Shown here: positions 16,538-21,705 of the stretch, one piece after another
How positions within the stretch are numbered: position 1 is the first letter of the stretch
Layout: every line of letters starts with the position of its first letter
Source: Clostridia bacterium
GTDB lineage: Bacteria > Bacillota > Clostridia > Oscillospirales > CAG-272
Length of the DNA: 21,705 nt
Direction: 5' to 3'
NCBI GenBank assembly: GCA_017461825.1
Contig: JAFTXB010000108.1
Coordinates: 1 to 21,705, forward strand
Notes under the pieces: generated by a model
Told to the model about the DNA's origin: nothing
Databases searched by the model: none
The model's input: only the letters and a program-made list of their open reading frames with translations
Position numbers and translations under genes: made by a program

Positions 16538-18316
16538 TTAATCAACCTCACCGAGAGCCCCCGAGAACTGGCTGTTATACAGGTGATGGTAAAATCCGTG
16601 CTTAGCAAGCAGCTCTGTGTGGCTACCCGTTTCCATGATATGGCCGTCCTTCATTACAAGGATCACATCTGCTGTTTCAACGGTAGAGAGTCTGTGCGCC
16701 ACGATAAACGAGGTGCGGCCGCGCATCATTTCGGCAAAGGCATTCTGAATTTTCAGCTCCATACGTGTGTCGATCGAGGAGGTCGCCTCATCAAGGATCA
16801 GCATCGGCGGGAGTGCCAACATGACACGCGCAATGCAGAGCAGCTGCTTTTGCCCCTGTGAAAGCGAACCGCCGTTTTCTCCCAGCACCGTATCATAGCC
16901 TTGCGGTAAGCGCTTGATAAAGGAATGCGCGTGCGAGGCTTTCGCTGCGGCGATCATTTCTTCGTCGGTCGCATCGGGCTTGCCCATGCAAATGTTCTCA
17001 CGCACCGAGGCGGCACGCAACCAGGTATCCTGCAAAACCATCCCCCAGTTTGAACGCAGCGAAGAACGCGTAATGTCACGGATGTCTGTACCGCTCACTT
17101 CAATTTTACCGCTGTTCACGTCGTAAAAGCGCATTAGTAGATTGATAACAGTCGTTTTTCCGCATCCAGTAGGTCCAACGATCGCAATACGCTGACCGGG
17201 AGCAACGTCAAGGTTGAGATCACGGATCAATTCGCGGTCGGGCGTGTAGGAGAACGCCACGTCGCAAAGCTTAACAGTTCCGTCCGCGTGCTCCAATACT
17301 CGCGCATCGGGTGCGTCGGGTGTAACATCCGGTGCGTCCATCAGTTCAAACAGACGCGCGGCGCAGGCAATGGCGTTCTGCAATTCGGTCAAAACGCCCG
17401 AGATCTCGTTAAACGGCTTGGTGTATTGGTTGGCGTAGGAGAGAAAAACAGAGAGCATGCCAACGGTAAAGCCCGAGGATCCGCCAATGCAGAGCATCGC
17501 GCCTGTCAACGCAACCCCCGCGTAAACTAAATTGTTGACAAATCGCGTTGAGGGATTTGTCAGAGAAGAGAAGAAGGTTGCGCGCAGAGCACATTTTCCA
17601 AGTCGGTTATTGATCCCGTCAAACTCCTTTTGTGCTTCGTCCTCGCGACCAAACGCCACGGCAACCTTATGATTGCCCACGTATTCGTCGATCATAGCGG
17701 TCTGTTCGGCGCGGGTCTCGGATTGCAAACGGAACATCGAGTAGGTGCGTTTCGCAATGAAAGCGGCAACAAAGAGCGAGAGGGGGGTTACAAGAATGAC
17801 CACCAAAGCCACATCGGGGCGGATCACCAGCATGATCACCAGTGTACCGAGGATCGTCAGAATCCCCGTAAAGAACTGCGCAAAGCCCATGAGAAGTCCG
17901 TCGGTAAATTGATCAACGTCGGTCATCATACGGCTGACGGTTTCTCCCACCGCGTGACTGTCGTGATAGGAAATGGGGAGCTTTTGAAGCTTTTCAAAGG
18001 CATCGCGGCGGAGCTTTTTTACCATCCCATAGGTGATTCGGTTGTTGATCACACTCATCAGCCATTGGAAAAGTGCCGAGGCGAGAGCGCAAATGCCGAT
18101 CATGACGGCAATACGCAGGACCCCCGAAAGATCGACATTTCCACGGTCAACGATCAGATCGATCGCGTCTCCCGTGAGAAGCGGAATATAAAGCGTCAAG
18201 GCAACGTTTCCGGCTGCCAGGAGAAGCGAGAGGATCAGAGCGAAACGGTAATGCTTGAGATCGTGCAGGATCCGCATGACCGTCTTTTTATCAAAGCCTT
18301 TTTTCTGCTTTTTCAT
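16538..18316 (-). CDS. Heterodimeric ABC multidrug-type exporter, catalytic subunit
   Basis: 592 residues: six membrane helices (about 25-320) and a nucleotide-binding domain with GPTGCGKT (381-388), signature LSQGQ (about 484-488), ILDEAT (about 505-510, Glu present) and VAHRLS. LSQGQ in place of LSGGQ is typical of the subunit that keeps the active Walker B but lends an altered signature to its partner's degenerate site, as in the BmrCD, LmrCD and TM287/288 exporters. The ATG overlaps the partner's stop as ATGA, with GGAGG 9 bases upstream, so the two are made together. The family exports hydrophobic drugs or lipids from the inner leaflet; the substrate here is unknown. No GC-rich terminator follows, so some read-through into the MacB-type gene is possible. 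Confidence 0.93.
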   Translation of the reverse strand: MKKQKKGFDKKTVMRILHDLKHYRFALILSLLLAAGNVALTLYIPLLTGDAIDLIVDRGNVDLSGVLRIAVMIGICALASALFQWLMSVINNRITYGMVKKLRRDAFEKLQKLPISYHDSHAVGETVSRMMTDVDQFTDGLLMGFAQFFTGILTILGTLVIMLVIRPDVALVVILVTPLSLFVAAFIAKRTYSMFRLQSETRAEQTAMIDEYVGNHKVAVAFGREDEAQKEFDGINNRLGKCALRATFFSSLTNPSTRFVNNLVYAGVALTGAMLCIGGSSGFTVGMLSVFLSYANQYTKPFNEISGVLTELQNAIACAARLFELMDAPDVTPDAPDARVLEHADGTVKLCDVAFSYTPDRELIRDLNLDVAPGQRIAIVGPTGCGKTTVINLLMRFYDVNSGKIEVSGTDIRDITRSSLRSNWGMVLQDTWLRAASVRENICMGKPDATDEEMIAAAKASHAHSFIKRLPQGYDTVLGENGGSLSQGQKQLLCIARVMLALPPMLILDEATSSIDTRMELKIQNAFAEMMRGRTSFIVAHRLSTVETADVILVMKDGHIMETGSHTELLAKHGFYHHLYNSQFSGALGEVD

Positions 18317-20049
18317 GCCGTCTCGCCTCCTTTTTGAAATTGCGATTGATAGATCTCGCGATAGACCTCACAGTTTAAAAGAAGCTCGTCGTGCCGTCCT
18401 ACTCCAACAGGCTCGCCGTCCTCCAAAACAAGGATCACGTCGGCATGTTGCAGGGAAGAGGTGCGTTGAGAGATGATAAAGGTCGTGGGGGCTTCGGGGA
18501 GCGCTTTGAGGGCTGCTCTGAGAGCGGCATCGGTTGCATAATCAAGCGCCGATGAGCTATCGTCAAGGATCAATATTTCGGCTTTTTTGACAAGCGCGCG
18601 CGCAATCGTCAAGCGCTGACGCTGACCGCCCGAAAAATTCTTTCCGCCCTGCGTCACGGGCGCATCCAGCCCACCTTCCTTTTGCATCACAAAATCCTTG
18701 GCTTGGGCTGCTTCCAATGCCGCCCAAAGCTCGTCGTCGGTGGCGTTTTCATTTCCCCAAAGGAGATTGGAACGGACCGTTCCGCGAAAGAGTACCGCTT
18801 TTTGCGGCACGACCGCAATGCGATCCCTGAGCGACCGAATCGGGATCGTGCGTACATCCTCACCGCCGATATAGAGGTTGCCCGCGGTCACATCGTAAAA
18901 ACGGGGGATCAGATTGACTACCGAGCTTTTACCCGAGCCTGTTGAGCCGATGATACCAACGGTAGCGCCCTTCGGCACTGCGAGATCAATGCCCGAGAGC
19001 GAGGGCTCGGCGGCACCCGCGTAGGTCAGCCCCACGTCCGAAAAACGAACGGCATAACCGCTGTCAGCGTCGTCGGGATAGGTCTCTTTGGAGGCGATCT
19101 CCATGCCTGCGGGCGTGTCCAATACATCTTCAATGCGATGTCCGCAGGCAAGTGCCTTGTTAACGGTAAATACCGTGTTTGCAAACTTCACCAGCTCCAC
19201 AAGGATCTGCGCCATGTAGTTTGTCATTGCAATTACATCACCCTGTGTCATTTCGCCACTGTCCACAAACTTGGCACCCGAAAGGATCAAAAGGATCAAG
19301 CCAAGATTGACGAGCACCAGTGTCAAGGGATTCATCAGTGCCGATACCTTACCCACAAAGTTCTGAATGCGGTTGTGCTCCTCATTCGCCTCATGAAAGC
19401 GTTCGATCTCCTCCTGCTCTTTGCAAAAGGCACGTACCACGCGCACTCCGGTCAAATTTTCGCGCGTCACTCCGGTTACACGGTCAAGATTCTTTTGCAC
19501 TTTTTTGAACAGCGGAATGCTTTTGATCATGATCGTAAATACCACCGCTGACAGAAGGGGAATGATCAAAACAAATACCAAAGCGCTTTTTGCGTTGACG
19601 GTAAACGCCATGATCATTGCGCCAAGCACGATAATGGGGGAACGGAGAAAGAGGCGGAGCGTCAGGTTGACCCCTGCCTGCATCTGATTGATGTCAGCGG
19701 TCATCCGCGTGATCAGCGTTGAGGTTCCCGCGCGGTCTGTCTCGGCGTAGGAGAGCTTTTGGATATGCGCAAACAGATCGCGACGCAGCCCCGTGCTGAA
19801 TCCCACAGCGGCGCGTGCGGCGTAATACTGAGCTACCAAAGCACAGGTCAGACCCACAGCTGCAAAGCCCACCAAAACGGCAACCATGCTCCAGATGTAA
19901 GGTTTGTCTCCGTTTGCGATCCCAACGTCAATGATCTGCTTTACCACGATCGGCACGAGCAGATCAAACACCGCTTCGAGAAGCTTAAAAAGCGGTGCCA
20001 ACACCGTTTCTTTTTTGTAAGGACTTAAGTACCCATACAGTTTTTTCAT
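18313..20049 (-). CDS. Heterodimeric ABC multidrug-type exporter, degenerate-site subunit
   Basis: 578 residues from ATG at 20049. Six membrane helices (about 15-300), then Walker A GSTGSGKS (about 367-374) and FSGGQ (about 470). Walker B reads ILILDDSS, so Asp replaces the catalytic Glu, and the switch histidine is replaced by Gln in IISQRTSS (about 525). These are hallmarks of the non-hydrolysing half of BmrC/LmrC-type heterodimers and match the altered LSQGQ signature of the partner encoded next. The frame is open to a TTG at 20073, but the conserved start MKKLYGYLSPYKKE begins at 20049. AAAGGA lies 15 bases upstream across a T-tract, rather long spacing, so the start is somewhat uncertain. 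First gene of the exporter operon. Confidence 0.92.
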   Translation of the reverse strand: MKKLYGYLSPYKKETVLAPLFKLLEAVFDLLVPIVVKQIIDVGIANGDKPYIWSMVAVLVGFAAVGLTCALVAQYYAARAAVGFSTGLRRDLFAHIQKLSYAETDRAGTSTLITRMTADINQMQAGVNLTLRLFLRSPIIVLGAMIMAFTVNAKSALVFVLIIPLLSAVVFTIMIKSIPLFKKVQKNLDRVTGVTRENLTGVRVVRAFCKEQEEIERFHEANEEHNRIQNFVGKVSALMNPLTLVLVNLGLILLILSGAKFVDSGEMTQGDVIAMTNYMAQILVELVKFANTVFTVNKALACGHRIEDVLDTPAGMEIASKETYPDDADSGYAVRFSDVGLTYAGAAEPSLSGIDLAVPKGATVGIIGSTGSGKSSVVNLIPRFYDVTAGNLYIGGEDVRTIPIRSLRDRIAVVPQKAVLFRGTVRSNLLWGNENATDDELWAALEAAQAKDFVMQKEGGLDAPVTQGGKNFSGGQRQRLTIARALVKKAEILILDDSSSALDYATDAALRAALKALPEAPTTFIISQRTSSLQHADVILVLEDGEPVGVGRHDELLLNCEVYREIYQSQFQKGGETA

Positions 20050-20088
20050 AAAAAAGCAAAAAAATCCTTTCAAGTTTATATCTTTTCT

Positions 20089-20094
20089 ATTATA
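20089..20094 (-). promoter_or_regulatory. -10 element of the exporter operon
   Basis: TATAAT on the minus strand (complement of 20089-20094), about 40 bases before the ATG, without a convincing -35. The weak -35 and the repeats just upstream (20124-20156) would suit an activator-dependent promoter. Confidence 0.45.
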
Positions 20095-20123
20095 TCTCTT
20101 TTTGTTTTAAAATGATAGTTATA

Positions 20124-20156
20124 TCGGTGAACAATCGGTGAATATTCATTGAATAA
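20124..20156. repeat. Three tandem 11-bp repeats upstream of the exporter promoter
   Basis: TCGGTGAACAA (20124-20134), TCGGTGAATAT (20135-20145) and TCATTGAATAA (20146-20156) follow one another with an exact 11-bp period, about one helical turn. They lie about 30-60 bp upstream of the -10, where an activator would bind. The third copy lies within a near-palindrome, ATTCATTGAAT. Confidence 0.5.
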
Positions 20157-20202
20157 AATCTTATCATGACTTCTATAATTTGTAAATTCGAAATAAACAT
20201 GC

Positions 20203-20241
20203 AAAAAAGCGGCTGCCGAAAAGCATGACGTTTCGGCAGCC
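20203..20241 (-). terminator. Intrinsic terminator of the yajC operon
   Basis: GGCTGCCGAAA (20211-20221) and TTTCGGCAGCC (20231-20241) form a perfect 11-bp stem with a 9-base loop. Read on the minus strand it is followed by GC and six T (complement of 20203-20208). It lies 7 bases after the stop of the gene at 20249. Confidence 0.93.
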
Positions 20242-20248
20242 TGCAATC

Positions 20249-20719
20249 TTATGAAAGTTTTCGTTTTCTACTTTTTTTCTTTTTGTTTCCGACATAGCCC
20301 CCCGCCACCGAAAGCAGTACAAACCCTGCGTGAAGCAGGCAGGAGATCCCTGCGGAATACCCCGACGCATATCGCGCAAAGCAGAGCGAGAGCATCATCA
20401 TCACCGTCATAAACACACTGCCGTTGAGCAATCCGCAAATCAAAGCGCCCCCTCCGTGGATCCGAACCGCGATCGATCCGCCGATAAATGCCGTAAGTGC
20501 GGCTGCGGCAATGGCGAGAGGCGTGATCACCGCATCGGGATCGGGCGAAAAATAGGCTGCAAGCGAGGCAATTACGATGAGAATCACCCCTGCGGCAAGC
20601 GTAAAGAGCAGGCTTTTTGCCAAATGCTTGACCAAAATGGAGGGGGAATTGTCGGCAATGGCTTCGCGCCGCGCGTGTGACGGTATGGGTTTTCTGTTTT
20701 TTGAGCTTGATTTTTGCAT
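20249..20719 (-). CDS. TIGR04086-type small membrane protein
   Basis: 156 residues. A basic cytosolic N-terminus of about 35 residues (KNRKPIPSHARREA) is followed by four hydrophobic segments (about 36-58, 66-86, 92-112, 118-140) and a basic C-terminus KKKKSRKRKLS. The order of helices, the GG-rich second and third segments and the position directly after yajC match the uncharacterised Firmicutes family TIGR04086 as I know it; I cannot confirm this by search. The frame is open to 20764, but ATG at 20719 has GGAGG 8 bases upstream. That GGAGG is paired in a hairpin (20727-20770), so translation may be controlled. Function unknown. Confidence 0.75.
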   Translation of the reverse strand: MQKSSSKNRKPIPSHARREAIADNSPSILVKHLAKSLLFTLAAGVILIVIASLAAYFSPDPDAVITPLAIAAAALTAFIGGSIAVRIHGGGALICGLLNGSVFMTVMMMLSLCFARYASGYSAGISCLLHAGFVLLSVAGGYVGNKKKKSRKRKLS

Positions 20720-20726
20720 ATAAAAA

Positions 20727-20770
20727 ACCTCCGTGCAAAAGATGCTGTTAAAGCATATTCGCAAGGAGGT
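20727..20770 (-). promoter_or_regulatory. Intercistronic hairpin that pairs the Shine-Dalgarno of the TIGR04086-type gene
   Basis: In the RNA of the minus strand, ACCTCC (complement of 20765-20770) pairs with GGAGGT (complement of 20727-20732), the ribosome site of the next gene. After one mismatch, 3 bp follow (20734-20736 with 20761-20763), then an internal loop, 4 bp ATGC/GCAT (20742-20745 with 20753-20756) and a 7-base loop. The structure fills the gap between the yajC stop and the next ATG. Confidence 0.5.
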
Positions 20771-20785
20771 ATTTTTATGACAGGA

Positions 20786-21115
20786 TCAGCCCTCAGCGTC
20801 TTCCGCCTTGACATCAACGCGGCTGATAGCCGTTTTGAGAATGCGGATCTTGGTTTTGTCGTGAGCCGTTTCGATCACGCAGGTCTCTTCCTTAATGCTG
20901 ACGATCTTGCCAATAATTCCGCCGATAGTGGTAATTTCATCCCCCACGGTCAAATTATTGCGCATATTGTTTGCCTCGCGCTCCTGCTTTTTCTGAGGAC
21001 GAATGCCAAAGAAGTAGAACGCGACGAACATAACAACGATCATGAGCAACATGGTAATGGTTCCGCCCGTGCTGCCGCCGGTTTGCGTATCCGCCAAAGA
21101 AACAACGAAATTCAT
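20786..21115 (-). CDS. yajC: Preprotein translocase accessory protein YajC
   Basis: 109 residues. A short N-terminus with a Gly/Thr-rich stretch is followed by a single membrane helix (about 20-37) and the hallmark FGIRPQKKQEREANNMRNNL, then LTVGDEITTIGGIIGKIVSI and a small beta-rich cytosolic domain. YajC associates with SecDF and SecYEG during protein export. The frame is open 60 codons upstream, but ATG at 21115 carries the family start and has GGAGG 7 bases before it. secDF is not adjacent. First gene of a two-gene operon. Confidence 0.95.
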   Translation of the reverse strand: MNFVVSLADTQTGGSTGGTITMLLMIVVMFVAFYFFGIRPQKKQEREANNMRNNLTVGDEITTIGGIIGKIVSIKEETCVIETAHDKTKIRILKTAISRVDVKAEDAEG

Positions 21116-21145
21116 AATTTTTCCTCCGTTTGTAATATTGCTCTT

Positions 21146-21174
21146 ATTGTAATCATTTTTCCTCGAATATACAA
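21146..21174 (-). promoter_or_regulatory. Promoter of yajC
   Basis: Minus-strand TTGTAT (complement of 21169-21174), 17-bp spacer, TACAAT (complement of 21146-21151). Transcription would begin near 21139, about 24 bases before the ATG. Divergent from the rimM promoter; between the two lies an A/T-rich tract with several homopolymer runs. Confidence 0.55.
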
Positions 21175-21254
21175 GAGATAATTTGTAAATATTTTTAGTG
21201 AACCGCACTTTTTTTGAAAAAAAACAAAAAAACTCTCGAAAAGGACAGAAAAAC

Positions 21255-21283
21255 TTGCTTTTTTGATGCAAATGTGTTATACT
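21255..21283 (+). promoter_or_regulatory. Promoter of rimM
   Basis: TTGCTT (21255-21260), 17-bp spacer, TATACT (21278-21283), with TGTG one base before the -10. The start would be near 21290, about 30 bases before the rimM ATG, and AGGAG (21305-21309) lies 10 bases before that ATG. Confidence 0.7.
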
Positions 21284-21319
21284 ATTACAGATCAAATATC
21301 AAAGAGGAGTCCATTTGTT

Positions 21320-21705
21320 ATGAAGCAAGCTTTTCTCGAATGCGGAAAGATCATCAATACACACGGCTTTCGCGGAACCGTTAAGCTGGAGTCGCGTTGC
21401 GACAGCCCGTATATCTTAGCGGAGCTCGAAACGCTGTGGTTTTACGAGCTTGGCGAATACCGTCCGCGGCGCGTGTTGCATGCCTCTGTTTTCCGTCAAT
21501 TTGTTTTAGCAGATATTGAGGGCGTTGATAGCGAGGAAAAGGCAAATGCGCTTCGAAACCGCATCGTTTACGCGGCACGTGAGGATATTCCGATCGAGGA
21601 GGGGGCTTGCTTTATCGTCGATCTGATCGGGCTTCCCGTCCGTCATGCCGACAGCGGTGAGGTGATCGGCACTTTAGTGGATGTCAATACGAGCGGCGCG
21701 CGGGA
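21320..21705 (+). CDS. rimM: Ribosome maturation factor RimM (3' end cut by the window)
   Basis: 128 complete codons are visible. The product begins MKQAFLECGKIINTHGFRGT, matching the GKIxNTHGxxG signature of RimM, which binds ribosomal protein S19 and helps assemble the 30S head. The first beta-barrel domain (about 1-85) is complete, with the domain-end region ALRNRIVYAAREDIP, and the PRC-barrel domain begins at about 95 (ACFIVDLIGLPVRHADSGEVIGTL) and runs off the end. In many Clostridia rimM lies after rpsP and a KH-domain gene; here it is the first gene of its transcript, with a promoter divergent from yajC. trmD may follow outside the window. Confidence 0.93.
   Translation, partial: MKQAFLECGKIINTHGFRGTVKLESRCDSPYILAELETLWFYELGEYRPRRVLHASVFRQFVLADIEGVDSEEKANALRNRIVYAAREDIPIEEGACFIVDLIGLPVRHADSGEVIGTLVDVNTSGAR

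Noticed and set aside
17630..18337. Plus-strand frame of 235 codons opposite the exporter subunit
   Set aside because: Antisense shadow of a gene with all ABC motifs; no start signal or homology.
20777..21181. Plus-strand frame antisense to yajC with AAGGAGGT seven bases before an ATG
   Set aside because: The ribosome-like sequence is explained as the upstream arm of the hairpin before the TIGR04086-type gene; the product has no recognisable feature and yajC is certain. A chance signal is more likely.

Overview
The window looks like a chromosomal segment of a low-to-mid-GC Gram-positive bacterium of the class Clostridia, probably an uncultured gut lineage near Oscillospirales or Christensenellales. 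This rests on AGGAGG-type ribosome sites before nearly every gene, Firmicutes-style SecA, MnmA, TrmL, YajC and RimM, AT-rich sigma-A promoters, and a TIGR04086-type membrane protein beside yajC. The lineage is an inference. There is no rRNA, tRNA, CRISPR array, transposase or phage gene, and no gene-free stretch longer than 300 bases.

Layout. (1) Positions 1-2669, minus strand: trmL and mnmA (tRNA modification, ATGA overlap) from one promoter, then a lipoprotein gene with its own consensus promoter, then the first bases of another minus-strand gene that leaves the window and whose start codon lies in a 12-bp inverted repeat. (2) Positions 2795-13209, plus strand: secA from a good promoter, two polytopic membrane proteins of unknown function with similar N-termini, a 49-residue Asn/Gln-rich micro-protein, and a three-gene module of ABC half-exporter, DUF1854 protein and ABC half-exporter. 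Each half-exporter carries an N-terminal PH-like region and a four-cysteine zinc ribbon. A bidirectional terminator (13218-13251) closes the run. (3) Positions 13258-20049, minus strand: a heterodimeric multidrug-type ABC exporter pair (one subunit with a degenerate ATPase site) followed by a 1060-residue MacB/FtsX-type ABC protein with a very large ectodomain, which has its own promoter and an operator-like dyad. (4) Positions 20203-21174, minus strand: yajC and a TIGR04086-type membrane protein, ended by a strong terminator. The two genes are separated by a hairpin that pairs the second gene's Shine-Dalgarno sequence. (5) From 21255, plus strand: rimM, cut by the window end.

How they fit together: much of the window concerns membrane traffic, with SecA and YajC of the Sec pathway and three separate ABC systems (five ABC polypeptides). 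The least explained part is 5653-13209, where two unknown membrane proteins and an Asn/Gln-rich peptide precede the zinc-ribbon ABC/DUF1854 module. No terminator is visible between secA and 13209, so partial co-transcription is plausible but unproven.
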